64,000 nucleotides of DNA from Nomia melanderi (lineage: Eukaryota > Arthropoda > Insecta > Hymenoptera > Halictidae), in NCBI RefSeq assembly GCF_051020985.1, contig NW_027475149.1, positions 186,001 through 250,000 on the forward strand, given 5' to 3'. Under the pieces are notes generated by a model, which saw only the letters and a program-made list of their open reading frames with translations, did no database searches and was not told where the DNA came from. Below are positions 23,599 through 35,679 of this stretch, piece after piece; the first letter of the stretch is position 1; each line of letters starts with the position of its first letter. A program made the position numbers and the translations under genes.

Positions 23599-24999
23599 GA
23601 GATATCACCAGATCTATATTGGATTTTCCCCTGACCCTAAGTATCCGGCCCCATGAGACTGTGGTTTTTTCGGCCCCTGGTGGTCCGAGGTCGTTCCCGC
23701 TGCACAGATTCATGCGCCAGGGCCTCCTGCAGATAATTCACTTTGGTTTATTGCGCTATCTCTAATAGCACCCGAGATATAACCAGATATATACTGGATT
23801 TTCCCCTGACCCTGAGTGTCCGGCCCCATGAGACTGTGGTTTTCTCGGCCCCTGGTGGTCCGAGGTCGTTGCCGCTTCACAGATTCATGCGCCAGGGCCT
23901 CCTACAGACAATGCACTTTGATTTATTGCGCTATCTGTAATAGCACCCGAGATATCACCAGATATATATTGGATTTTACCCTGACCCTGAGTGTCCGGCC
24001 CCATGAGACGGTGGTTGTCTCGGCCCCTGGTGGTCCGAGGTCGTTCCCGCTTCACAGATTCATGCGCCTGGGCATCCTGCAGATAATTCACTTTGGTTTA
24101 TTGCGCTATCTCTAATAGCACCCGAGATATCACCAGATATATATTGGATTTTCCCCTGACCCTGAGAGTCCGGCCCCATGAGACTGTGGTTTTCTCGGCC
24201 CCTGGTGGTCCGAGGTCGTTCCCGCTGCACAGATTCATGCGCCAGGGCCTCCTACAGACAATGCACTTTGATTTATTGCGCTATCTGTAATAGCACCCGA
24301 GATATCACCGGATATATATTGGATTTTTCCCAGACCCTGAGTGTCCGGCTCCATGAGACGGTGGTTGTCTCGGCCCCTGGTGGTCCGAGGTCGTTCCCGC
24401 TGCACAGATGCATGCGCCAGGGCCTCCTGCAGATAATTCACTTTGGTTTATTGCGCTATCTCTAATAGCACCCGAGATATCACCAGATATATATTGGATT
24501 TTCCCCTGACCCTGAGTGTCCGGCCCCATGAGACTGTGGTTTTCTCGGCCCCTGGTGGTCCGAGGTCGTTCCCGCTGCACAGATTCATGCGCCAGGGCCT
24601 CCTACAGACAATGCACTTTGATTTATTGCGCTATCTGTAATAGCACCCGAGATATCACCAGATATATATTGGATTTTACCCTGACCCTGAGTGTCCGGCC
24701 CCATGAGACGGTGGTTGTCTCGGCCCCTGGAGGTCCGAGGACGTTCCCGCTTGCACAGATTCATGCGCCAGGGCCTCCTGCAGATAACTCACTTTGGTTT
24801 ATTGCGCTATCTCTAATAGCACCCGAGATATCACCAGATATATATTGGATTTTTCCCTGACCCTGAGTGTCCGGCCCCATGAGACGGTGGTTTTCTCGGC
24901 CCCTGGTGGTCCGCGGTCGTTCCCGCTGCACAGATTCATGCGCCAGGGCCTCCTGCAGATAATTCACTTTCGTTTATTGCGCTATCTGTAATAGCACCC
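23599..24999 (+). repeat. Expanded 8-monomer copy (1,401 bp) with two inserted monomers
   Basis: The order is u1-u2-u3, then two extra monomers at 24,124 (GACCCTGAGAGTCC) and 24,299 (CACCGGATATATATTGG, CCCAGACCCTGAG, GGCTCCATGAG), then u4-u5-u6. The two extra monomers carry private variants seen otherwise at 1,021 and 1,371, about 23 kb upstream. The copy is otherwise almost unchanged relative to 22,548-23,598. Confidence 0.86.
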
Positions 25000-25874
25000 G
25001 AGATATCACCAGATCTATATTGGATTTTCCCCTGACCCTAAGTATCCGGCCCCATGAGACTGTGGTTTTTTCGGCCCCTGGTGGTCCGAGGTCGTTCCCG
25101 CTGCACAGATTCATGCGCCAGGGCCTCCTGCAGATAATTCACTTTGGTTTATTGCGCTATCTCTAATAGCACCCGAGATATAACCAGATATATACTGGAT
25201 TTTCCCCTGACCCTGAGTGTCCGGCCCCATGAGACTGTGGTTTTCTCGGCCCCTGGTGGTCCGAGGTCGTTGCCGCTTCACAGATTCATGCGCCAGGGCC
25301 TCCTACAGACAATGCACTTTGATTTATTGCGCTATCTGTAATAGCACCCGAGATATCACCAGATATATATTGGATTTTACCCTGACCCTGAGTGTCCGGC
25401 CCCATGAGACGGTGGTTGTCTCGGCCCCTGGTGGTCCGAGGTCGTTCCCGCTTCACAGATTCATGCGCCTGGGCATCCTGCAGATAATTCACTTTGGTTT
25501 ATTGCGCTATCTCTAATAGCACCCGAGATATCACCAGATATATATTGGATTTTCCCCTGACCCTGAGAGTCCGGCCCCATGAGACTGTGGTTTTCTCGGC
25601 CCCTGGTGGTCCGAGGTCGTTCCCGCTGCACAGATTCATGCGCCAGGGCCTCCTACAGACAATGCACTTTGATTTATTGCGCTATCTGTAATAGCACCCG
25701 AGATATCACCGGATATATATTGGATTTTTCCCAGACCCTGAGTGTCCGGCTCCATGAGACGGTGGTTGTCTCGGCCCCTGGTGGTCCGAGGTCGTTCCCG
25801 CTGCACAGATGCATGCGCCAGGGCCTCCTGCAGATAATTCACTTTGGTTTATTGCGCTATCTCTAATAGCACCC
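25000..25874 (+). repeat. Partial third copy of the u-series HOR
   Basis: u1-u2-u3 followed by the same two extra monomers (25,525 and 25,700), after which the array departs. The monomer at 25,875 has CCAGTTATATATTGG, GAGAGTCC and GTCAGGGCC and does not continue as u4. This copy shares the insertion with 23,599-24,999, so the insertion preceded this duplication step. Confidence 0.85.
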
Positions 25875-27037
25875 GAGATATCACCAGTTATATATTGGAT
25901 TTTCCCCTGACCCTGAGAGTCCGGCCCCATCAGACTGTGGTTTTCTCGGCCCCTGGTGGTCCGAGGTCGTTGCCGCTGCACAGGTTCATGCGTCAGGGCC
26001 TCCTACAGACAATGCCCTTTGATTTAGTGCGCTATCTGTAATAGCACCCGAGATATCACCAGATATATATTGGATTTTTCACTGACCATGAGGGTCCGGC
26101 CCCATGGGACTGTGGTTTTTTCTGCCCCTGGTGGTCCGACGTCGTTCCCGCTGCACAGATTCATGCGCCAGGGCCTCCTACAGACAATGCACTTTGATTT
26201 ATTGCGCTATCTGTAATAGCACCCGAGATATCACCAGATATATATTGGATTTTACCCTGACCCTGAGTGTCCGGCCCCATGAGACGGTGGTTGTCTCGGC
26301 CCCGGGAGGTCCGAGGACGTTCCCGCTTGCACAGATTCATGCGCCAGGGCATCCTGCAGATAATTCACTTTGGTTTATTGCGCTATCTCTAATAGCACCC
26401 GAGATATCACCAGAAATATATTGGATTTTTCCCTGACCCTGACTGTCCGGCCCCATGAGACGGTGGTTTTCTCGGCCCCTGGTGGTCCGAGGTAGTTCCC
26501 GCTGCACAGATTCATGCGCAAGGTCCTCCTACAGACAATGCACTTTGATTTATTGCGCTATCTGTAATAGCACTCGAGATATAACCAGATATATATTGGA
26601 TTTTTCACTGACCCTGAGTGTCCGGCCCCATGAGACGGTGGTTTTCTCGGCCCCTGGTGGTCCGAGGTCGTTCGCGCTGCACAGATTCATGCACCGGGGC
26701 CTAATGCAGACAATGCACTTTGATTTCTTGGGCTATCTGTAATAGCACCCGAGATATCACCAGAAATATTTTGGATTTTTCCCTGACCCTGAGTGTCCGG
26801 CCCCATGAGACGGTTGTTGTCTCGGCCCCTGGTGGTCCGAGGTCGTTCCCGCTGCACAGATTCATGCGCCAGGGCGTCCTGCAGATAATTCACTTTGATT
26901 TATTGCGCTATCTCTAATAGCACCCGAGATATCACCAGATATATATTGGATTTTCCCCTGACCATGAGTGTCCGGCCCCATGAGACTGTGGTTTTCTCGG
27001 CCCCTGGTGGTCCGAGGTCGTTCCCGCTGCACAGATT

Positions 27038-27480
27038 CACGCGCCAGGGCCTCCTACAGACAATGCACTTTGATTTATCGCGCTATCTGTAATAGAACCC
27101 GAGATATCACCAGACATATATATTGGATTTTTCCCTGACCCTGAGTGTCCGGCCCCATGAGACGGTGGTTTTCTCGGCCCCTGGTGGTCCGAGGTCGTTC
27201 GCTCTGCACAGATTCATGCACCGGGGCCTAATGCAGACAATGCACTTTGATTTCTTGGGCTATCTGTAATAGCACCCGAGATATCACCAGAAATATATTG
27301 GATTTTTCCCTGACCCTGACTGTCCGGCCCCATGAGACGGTGGTTTTCTCGGCCCCTGGTGGTCCGAGGTCGTTCCCGCTGCACAGATTCATGCGCCGGG
27401 GCCTAATACGGACAATGCACTTTGATTTATTGCGCTATTTCTAATAGCACCCGAGATATCACCAGATATATTTTGGATTT
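27038..27480 (+). repeat. Segment repeated at 30,716-31,158
   Basis: The two stretches align at a 3,678-bp offset (21 x 175 + 3). They share ATTCACGCGCC, TTTATCGCGC, TAGAACCCGAG, the 177-bp monomer with CAGACATATATATTGG, GTTCGCTCTGCACAG, CACCGGGGCCTAATGCAG, TTCTTGGGC and GATATATTTTGG. The rare +2 length variant is thus inherited with its block. Confidence 0.85.
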
Positions 27481-27802
27481 TCCCCTGACCCTGAGTGTCG
27501 GGCCCCATGAGACTGTGGTTTTCTCGGCCCCTGGTGGTCCGAGGTCGTTCCCGTTGCACAGATTCATGCGCCAGGGCCTCCTGCAGATAACTCACTTTGG
27601 TTTATTGCGCTATCTCTAATAGCACCCGAGATATCACCAGATATATATTGGATTTTTCCCTGACCCTGAGTGTCCGGCCCCATGAGACGGTGGTTTTCTC
27701 GGCCCCTGGTGGTCCGCGGTCGTTCCCGCTGCACAGATTCATGCGCCAGGGCCTCCTGCAGATAATTCACTTTCGTTTATTGCGCTATCTGTAATAGCAC
27801 CC

Positions 27803-28502
27803 GAGATATCACCAGATCTATATTGGATTATCCCCTGACCATAAGTATCCGGCCCCATGAGACTGTGGTTTTTTCGGCCCCTGGTGGTCCGAGGTCGTTC
27901 CCGCTGCACAGATTCATGCGCCAGGGCCTCCTGCAGATAATTCACTTTGGTTTATTGCGCTATCTCTAATAGCACCCGAGATATAACCAGATATATACTG
28001 GATTTTCCCCTGACCCTGAGTGTCCGGCCCCATGAGACTGTGGTTTTCTCGGCCCCTGGTGGTCCGAGGTCGTTGCCGCTTCACAGATTCATGCGCCAGG
28101 GCCTCCTACAGACAATGCTCTTTGATTTATTGCGCTATCTGTAATAGCACCCGAGATATCACCAGATATATATTGGATTTTACCCTGACCCTGAGTGTCC
28201 GGCCCCATGAGACGGTGGTTGTCTCGGCCCCTGGTGGTCCGAGGTCGTTCCCGCTTCACAGATTCATGGGCCTGGGCATCCTGCAGATAACTCACTTTGG
28301 TTTATTGCGCTATCTCTAATAGCACCCGAGATATCACCAGATATATATTGGATTTTACCCTGACCCTGAGTGTCCGGCCCCATGAGACTGTGGTTTTCTC
28401 GGCCCCTGGTGGTCCGAGGTCGTTCCCGCTGCACAGATTCATGCGCCAGGGCCTCCTACAGACAATGCACTTTGATTTATTGCGCTATCTGTAATAGCAC
28501 CC
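27803..28502 (+). repeat. Displaced copy of u1-u4
   Basis: u1-u2-u3-u4 reappear 5,255 bp after the first copy, preceded by a u6-type monomer (27,628, GGTCCGCGGTCG). u1 here has GGATTATCCCCTGACCATAAG and u3 has CATGGGCCTGGGC, so the copy has drifted more than the earlier ones. It runs into the 875-bp HOR through a u5-type monomer at 28,503. Confidence 0.84.
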
Positions 28503-29377
28503 GAGATATCACCAGATATATATTGGATTTTACCCTGACCCTGAGTGTCCGGCCCCATGAGACGGTGGTTGTCTCGGCCCCTGGAGGTCCGAGGACGTTC
28601 CCGCTTGCACAGATTTATGCGCCAGGGCATCCTGCAGATAATTCACTTTGGTTTATTGCGCTATCTCTAATAGCACCCGAGATATCACCAGATATATACT
28701 GGATTTTCCCCTGACCCTGTGTGTCCGGCCCCATGAGACTGTGGTTTTCTCGGCCCCTGGTGGTCCGAGGTCGTTCCCGCTGCACAGATTCATCCGCCAG
28801 GGCCTCCTACAGACAATGCACTTTGATTTATTGCGCTATCTGTAATAGCACCCGAGATATCACCAGATATATATTGGATTTTTCACTGACCCTGAGTGTC
28901 CGGCCCCATGAGAAGGTCGTTTTCTCGGCCCTGGTGGTCCGAGGTCGTTCCCGCTGCACAGATTCATGCGCCAGGGCCTCCTGCAGATAATTCACTTTGG
29001 TTTATTGCGCTATCTCTATTAGCACCCGAGATATCACCAGATATATATTGGATTTTCCCCTGACCCTGAGTGTCCGGCCCCATGAGACTGTGGTTTTCTC
29101 GGCCCCTGGTGTTCCGAGGTCGTTCCCGCTGCACAGATTCATGCGCCAGGGCCTCCTACAGACAATGCACTTTGATTTATTGCGCTATCTGTAATAGTAC
29201 ACGAGATATCACCAGATATATATTGGATTTTACCCTGACCATGAGGGTCCGGCCCCATGAGACTGTGGTTTTTTCTGCCCCTGGTGGTCCGACGTCGTTC
29301 CCGCTGCACAGATTCATGCGCCAGGGCCTCCTACAGACAATGCACTTTGATTTATTGCGCTATCTGTAGTAGCACCC
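28503..29377 (+). repeat. 5-monomer HOR (875 bp), copy 1
   Basis: The five monomers start at 28,503, 28,679, 28,854, 29,028 and 29,203. Landmarks are CGCTTGCACAG (+1) in the first, CATCCGCCAGG in the second, GAGAAGGTCG with CTCGGCCCTGGTGG (-1) in the third, GGTGTTCCGAGG in the fourth, and CCATGAGGGTCC with TTTTTTCTGCCCC in the fifth. The +1 and -1 cancel, so the period is exactly 875. Confidence 0.9.
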
Positions 29378-30252
29378 GAGATATCACCAGATATATATTG
29401 GATTTTACCCTGACCCTGAGTGTCCGGCCCCATGAGACGGTGGTTGTCTCGGCCCCTGGAGGTCGGAGGACGTTCCCGCTTGCACAGATTCATGCGCCAG
29501 GGCATCCTGCAGATAATTCACTTTGGTTTATTGCGCTATCTCTAATAGCACCCGAGATATCACCAGATATATACTGGATTTTCCCCTGACCCTGAGTGTC
29601 CGGCCCCATGAGACTGTGGTTATCTCGGCCCCTGGTGGTCCGAGGTCGTTCCCGCTGCACAGATTCATCCGCCAGGGCCTCCTACAGACAATGCACTTTG
29701 ATTTATTGCGCTATCTGTAATAGCACCCGAGATATCACCAGATATATATTGGATTTTTCACTGACCCTGAGTGTCCGGCCCCATGAGAAGGTCGTTTTCT
29801 CGGCCCTGGTGGTCCGAGGTCGTTCCCGCTGCACAGATTCATGCGCCAGGGCCTCCTGCAGATAATTCACTTTGGTTTATTGCGCTATCTCTATTAGCAC
29901 CCGAGATATCACCAGATATATATTGGATTTTCCCATGACCCTGAGTGTCCGGCCCCATGAGACTGTGGTTTTCTCGGCCCCTGGTGTTCCGAGGTCGTTC
30001 CCGCTGCACAGATTCATGCGCCAGGGCCTCCTACAGACAATGCACTTTGATTTATTGCGCTATCTGTAATAGCACACGAGATATCACCAGATATATATTG
30101 GATTTTACCCTGACCATGAGGGTCCGGCCCCATGAGACTGTGGTTTTTTCTGCCCCTGGTGGTCCGACGTCGTTCCCGCTGCACAGATTCATGCGCCAGG
30201 GCCTCCTACAGACAATGCACTTTGATTTATTGCGCTATCTGTAGTAGCACCC
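29378..30252 (+). repeat. 5-monomer HOR (875 bp), copy 2
   Basis: Repeats 28,503-29,377 with few differences (GGTCGGAGGACG, GGTTATCTCGG, TTTTCCCATGACC). Both compensating single-base indels of copy 1 are inherited at the same places. Confidence 0.9.
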
Positions 30253-30650
30253 GAGATATCACCAGATATATATTGGATTTTACCCTGACCCTGAGTGTCC
30301 GGCCCCATGAGACGGTGGTTGTCTCGGCCCCTGGAGGTCCGAGGACGTTCCCGCTTGCACAGATTCATGCGCCAGGGCATCCTGCAGATAATTCACTTTG
30401 GTTTATTGCGCTATCTCTAATAGCACCCGAGATATCACCAGATATATACTGGATTTTCCCCTGACCCTGAGTGTCCGGCCCCATGAGACTGTGGTTATCT
30501 CGGCCCCTGGTGGTCCGAGGTCGTTCCCGCTGCACAGATTCATCCGCCAGGGCCTCCTACAGACAATGCACTTTGATTTATTGCGCTATCTGTAATAGCA
30601 CCCGAGATATCACCAGATATATATTGGATTTTTCACTGACCCTGAGTGTC
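30253..30650 (+). repeat. 5-monomer HOR, truncated copy 3
   Basis: Follows copy 2 in register through the first two monomers and into the third (30,604). There AGACGGTCG with an intact CTCGGCCCCTGG replaces AGAAGGTCG with CTCGGCCCTGG. The right part of that monomer (ATTCACGCGCC, GATTTATCGCGC) belongs to the 27.0-kb family, so monomer 30,604 is a hybrid joining the two HOR families. Confidence 0.84.
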
Positions 30651-31130
30651 CGGCCCCATGAGACGGTCGTTTTCTCGGCCCCTGGTGGTCCGAGGTCGTT
30701 CCCGCTGCACAGATTCACGCGCCAGGGCCTCCTACAGACAATGCACTTTGATTTATCGCGCTATCTGTAATAGAACCCGAGATATCACCAGACATATATA
30801 TTGGATTTTTCCCTGACCCTGAGTGTCCGGCCCCATGAGACGGTGGTTTTCTCGGCCCCTGGTGGTCCGAGGTCGTTCGCTCTGCACAGATTCATGCACC
30901 GGGGCCTAATGCAGACAATGCACTTTGATTTCTTGGGCTATCTGTAATAGCACCCGAGATATCACCAGAAATATATTGGATTTTTCCCTGACCCTGACTG
31001 TCCGGCCCCATGAGACGGTGGTTTTCTCGGCCCCTGGTGGTCCGAGGTCGTTCCCGCTGCACAGATTCATGCGCCGGGGCCTAATACGGACAATGCACTT
31101 TGATTTATTGCGCTATTTCTAATAGCACCC

Positions 31131-33230
31131 GAGATATCACCAGATATATTTTGGATTTTTCCCTGACCCTGAGTGTCCGGCCCCATGAGACTGTGGTTTT
31201 CTCGGCCCCTGGTTGTCCGAGTTCGTTCCCGCTGCACAGATTCATGCGCCAGGGCCTCCTGCAGATAATTCACTTTGGTTTATTGCGCTATCTCTAATAG
31301 CACCCGAGATATCACCAGATATATATTGGATTTTCCCCTGACCCTGAGCGTCCGGCCCCATGAGACTGTGGTTTTCTCGGCCTCTGGTGGTCCGAGGTCG
31401 TTCCCGCTACACAGATTCATGCGCCAGGGTCTCCTAGAGACAATGCACTCTGATTTATTGCGCTATCTGTAATAGCACCCGAGATATCACCAGATATATA
31501 TTGGATTTTTCCCTGACCCTGAGTGTCCGGCCCCATGAGACGGTGGTTTTCTCGGCCCCTGGTGGTCCGAGGTCGTTCCCGCTGCACAGATTCATGCACC
31601 GGGGCCTAATACAGACAATGCACTTTGATTTCTTGGGCTATCTGTAGTAGCACCCGAGATATCACCAGATATATATTGGATTTTTCCCTGAGCCTGAGGG
31701 TCCGGCCCCATGAGACGGTGGTTTTCTCGGCCCCTGGTGGTTCGAGGTCGTTCCCGCTGCACAGATTCATGCGCCAGGGCCTCCTGCAGATAATTCACTT
31801 TGGTTTATTGCGCTATCTCTACTAGCACCCGAGATATCACCCGATATATATTGGATATTTCCCTGACCCTGAGTGTCCGGCCCCATGAGACGGTTGTTGT
31901 CTCGGCCCCTGGAGGTCCGAGGACGTTCCCGCAGCACAGATTCATGCGCCCGGAGCCCCTGCAGATAATTCACTTTGGTTTATTGCGCTATCTGTAATAG
32001 CACCCGAGAAATCACCAGAAATATATTGGATTTTTCCCTGACCCTGAGTGTCCGGCCCCATGAGACGGTTGTTGTCTCGGCCCCTCGTGGTCCGAGGTCG
32101 TTCCCGCTGCACAGATTCATGCGCCAGGGCCTCCTGCAGATAATTCAATTTGGTTTATTGCGCTATCTCTAATAGCACCCGAGATATCACCAGATATATA
32201 TTGGATTTTACCCTGACCCTGATTGTCCGGCCCCATGAGACTGTGGTTTTCTCGGCCCCTGGTGGTCCGAGGTCGTTCCCGCTGCACAGATTCATGCGCC
32301 AGGGCCTCCTGCAGATAATTCACTATGGTTTATTGCGCTATCTCCAATAGCACCCGAGATATCACCAGATATATATTGTATTTTTCCCTGACCCTGACAG
32401 TCCGGCCCCATGCGTCGATGGTTTTCTCGGTCCCTCGTGGTCCGAGGTCGATCCCGCTGCACAGATTCATGCGCCAGGGCCTCCTACAGACAATGCACTT
32501 TGATTTATTGCGCTATCTGTAATAGCACCCGAGATATCACCAGATATATATTGGATTTTTCCCTGACCCTGAGTGTCCGACCCCATGAGACGGTGGTTTT
32601 CTCGGCTCCTGGTGGTCCGAGGTCGTTCCCGCTGCACAGATTCATGCGCCGGGGCCTAATACAGACAATGCACTTTGATTTCTTGGGCTATCTGTAATAG
32701 CACCCGAGATATCACCAGATATATATTGGATTTTTCCCTGACCCTGAGTGTCCGGCCCCATGAGACGGTGGTTTTCTCGGCCCCTGGTGGTCCGAGGTCG
32801 TTCCCGCTGCACAGATTCATGCGCCAGGGCCTCCTGCAGATAATTCACTTTGGTTTATTGCGCTATCTCTACTAGCACCCGAGATAACACCAGATATATA
32901 TTGGATATTTCCCTGACCCTGAGTGTCCGGCCCCATGTGTCGGTGGTTTTCTCGGCCCCTGGTGGTCCGAGGTCGTTCCCGCTGCACAGATTCATGAGCC
33001 AGGGCCTCCTACAGACAATGCACTTTGATTTATTGCTCTATCTGTAATAGCACCTTAGATATCACCAGATATATATTGGATTTTCCCCAGACCCTGAGTG
33101 TCCGGCCCCATGAGACGGTGGTTTTCTTGGCCCCTGGTGGTCCTAGGTCGTTCCCGCTGCCCAGATTCATGCGCCAGGGCCTCCTACAGACAATGCACTT
33201 TGGTTTATTGCGCTATCTCTAATAGCACCC
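31131..33230 (+). repeat. Canonical monomers, one 6-monomer-spaced pair
   Basis: Twelve monomers. A stretch around 31,580-31,860 recurs at 32,630-32,910 (1,050-bp offset), sharing GGGGCCTAATACAG, TTCTTGGGC and CTATCTCTACTAGC. Monomers at 31,831-32,180 have unusual substitutions (GCGCCCGGAGCCCC, GAGAAATCACC, GGCCCCTCGTGG). I see no further order. Confidence 0.78.
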
Positions 33231-33405
33231 GAGATATCACCAGATATTTGCCGGATTTTTACATGACCTTGGGTGACGGATTCCGAATATCTGTAATTTT
33301 CTCGGCCACTGGTGGTCCGAGGTCGTACCTGCGGCACAGATTCATTCACAAGGGCCTCCTACAGACAATGCACTTTGGTTTATTGCGCTATCTGTAGTAG
33401 CACCC
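33231..33405 (+). repeat. Isolated type I cassette monomer
   Basis: This copy has CAGATATTTGCCGG with the full diverged cassette and CCTGCGGCACAG. That is the type I form otherwise found only at 2.2-11.3 kb, more than 21 kb upstream. The monomers that follow up to 33,929 are canonical. All later cassettes are of types II or III. Confidence 0.85.
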
Positions 33406-33929
33406 GAGATATCACCAGATATATATTGGATTTTTCCCTGACCCTGAGTGTCCGGCTCCATGAGACGGTGATTTTCTCGGCCCCTGATTGTCCGAGGTCC
33501 TTCCCGCTGCACAGATTCATTCGCCTGGGCCTCCTGCAGACAATGCACTTTGGTTTAGTGCGCTATCTCTAATAGCACCCGAGATATCACCAGATATATA
33601 TTGGATTTTTCCCTGACCCTGAGTGTCAGGCGCCATGAGACGGTGGTTTTCTCGGCTCCTGGTGTCCGAGGCCGTTCCCGCTGCACAGATTCATGCGCCA
33701 GGTCCCCCTGCAGATAATTCACTTTGATTTATTGCGCTATTTCTAATAGCACCCGAGATATCACCAGATATATATTGGATTTTCCCCTGACCCTGAGTGT
33801 CCGGTCCCATGAGACGGTGGTCTTCTCGGCCCCTGGTGGTCCGAGGTCGTTCCCGCTGCCCAGATTCATGCGCCACGACCTCCTACTGACAATGCACTTT
33901 GATTTATTGCGCTATCTGTAATAGCACCC

Positions 33930-35600
33930 GAGATATCACCAGATATATATTGGATTTTCCCCAGACCCTGAGTGGCCAGCCCCATGAGACGGTGGTCTTC
34001 TCGGCCCCTGGTGGTCCGAGGTCGTTCCCGCTGCCCAGATTCATGCGCCACGACCTCCTACTGACAATGCACTTTGATTTATTGCGCTATCTGTAATAGC
34101 ACCCGAGATATCACCAGATATATATTGGATATTTCCCTCACCCTGAGTGTCCAGCCCCATGAGACGGTGGTTTTCTCGGCCCCTGGTGGACCGAGGTCGT
34201 TCCCGCTGCACAGATTCATGCGCCAGGGCCTCTTGCAGATAATTCACTTTGGTTTATTGCGCTATCTCTAATAGCGCCCGAGATATCACCAGATATATAT
34301 TGGATTTTTCCCTGACCCTGAGTGTCCGGCCCCATGAGACTGCGGTTTTCTCGGCCCCTGGTGGTCCGAGGTCGTTCCCGCTGGACACATTCATGCGCCA
34401 GGGCCTCCTGCAGATGATTCACTTTGATTTATCGCGCTATCTCTAATAGCACCCGAGATATCACCAGATATATGCTGGATTTTTATATGACCTTGGGTGA
34501 CGGATTCCGAATATCTGTAATTTTCTCGGCCACTGGTGGTCCGAGGTCGTTCCTGCTGCACAGATTCATTCGCCAGTGCCTCCTACAGACAATGCACTTT
34601 GATTTATTGCGCTATCCGTAATAGCACCCGAGATATCACCAGATATATATTGGATTTTCCCCTGACCCTGAGTGTCCGGCCCCATGAGACTGTGGTTTTC
34701 TCGGCCCCTAGTGGTCCGAGGTCGTTCCCGCTGCACAGATTCATGCGCCAGGGCCTCCTACAGACAACTCACTTTGATTTATTGCGCTATCTGTAATAGC
34801 ACCCGAGATATCACCAGATATATATTGGATTTTTCCCTGACCCTGAGTGTCCGGCCCCATGAGACTGCGGTTTTCTCGGCCCCTGGTGGTCCGAGGTCGT
34901 TCCCGCTGCACACATTCATGCGCCAGGGCCTCCTGCAGATAATTCACTTTGATTTATCGCGCTATCTCTAATAGCACCCGAGATATCACCAGATATATGC
35001 TGGATTTTTACATGACCTTGGGTGACGGATTCCGAATATCTGTAATTTTCTCGGCCACTGGTGGTCCGAGGTCGTTCCTGCTGCACAGATTCATTCGCCA
35101 GTGACTCCTACAGACAATGCACTTTGATTTATTGCGCTATCCGTAATAGCACCCGAGATATCACCAGATATATATTGGATTTTCCCCTGACCCTGAGTGT
35201 CCGGCCCCATGAGACGGTGGTTTTCTCGGACTCTGGTGGTCCGAGGTCGTTCCCGCTGCACAGATTCATGCGCCAGGGCCTCCTACAGACAACGCACTTT
35301 GATTTATTGCGCTATCTGTAATAGCACCCGAGATATCACCAGATATATATTGGATTTACCCCTGACCCTGAGTGTCCGGCCCCATGAGACGGTGGTTTTC
35401 TCGGACCCTGGTGGTCCGAGGTCGTTCCCGCTGCACAGATTCATGCGCCAGGGCCTCCTACAGACAACGCACTTTGATTTATTGCGCTATCTGTAATAGC
35501 ACCCGAGATATCACCAGATATATATTGGATTTTGCCCCGACCCTGAGTGTCCGGCCCCATGAGACGGTTGTTTTCTCGGCCGCTGGTGGTCCGAGGTCGT
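33930..35600 (+). repeat. Block X-A-B-C-D-B'-C'-E-E'-F, copy 1
   Basis: X has CCCCAGACCCTGAG, GTGGTCTTCTCGG and GCGCCACGACCTCC. A has GGATATTTCCCTCACC and GTGTCCAGCCCC. B has GAGACTGCGG and CTGGACACATTC. C is a type II cassette monomer. D has CCCCTAGTGGTCC. E has CTCGGACTCTGG or CTCGGACCCTGG. The block matches 40,576-42,246 at 6,646 bp, and its first part matches 39,001 onward at 5,071 bp (29 monomers less four 1-base losses). Confidence 0.86.
34455..34629 (+). repeat. Type II diverged-cassette monomer
   Basis: Compared with type I it has TATGCTGG instead of TTTGCTGG and CCTGCTGCACAG instead of CCTGCGGCACAG, with CGCCAGTGCCTCC downstream. The core GGTGACGGATTCCGAATATC is unchanged. Other full type II copies start at 34,980, 36,554, 37,603, 39,526, 40,226, 41,101, 41,626, 43,026 and 43,899. 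The core is conserved while its flanks differ between domains. Confidence 0.85.
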
Positions 35601-35679
35601 TCCCGCTGCACAGATTCATTCGCCAGTGCCTCCTACAGACAATGCACTTTGATTTTTTGCTCTATCTCTAATAGCACCC

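Larger units (their letters stand above)
11345..33230 (+). repeat. Cassette-free domain, canonical monomers with local HORs
   Basis: No diverged cassette occurs in these ~125 monomers, although it is present on both sides. The stretch contains several independent HOR blocks (described separately) separated by monomers without recognisable order. Almost all the length gains of the window (+1 and +2) lie here: ATATATATATTGG or ACATATATATTGG at 12,403, 19,233, 27,112 and 30,790, and CGCTTGCACAG at 23,349, 24,750, 26,329, 28,604, 29,480 and 30,355. Confidence 0.85.
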
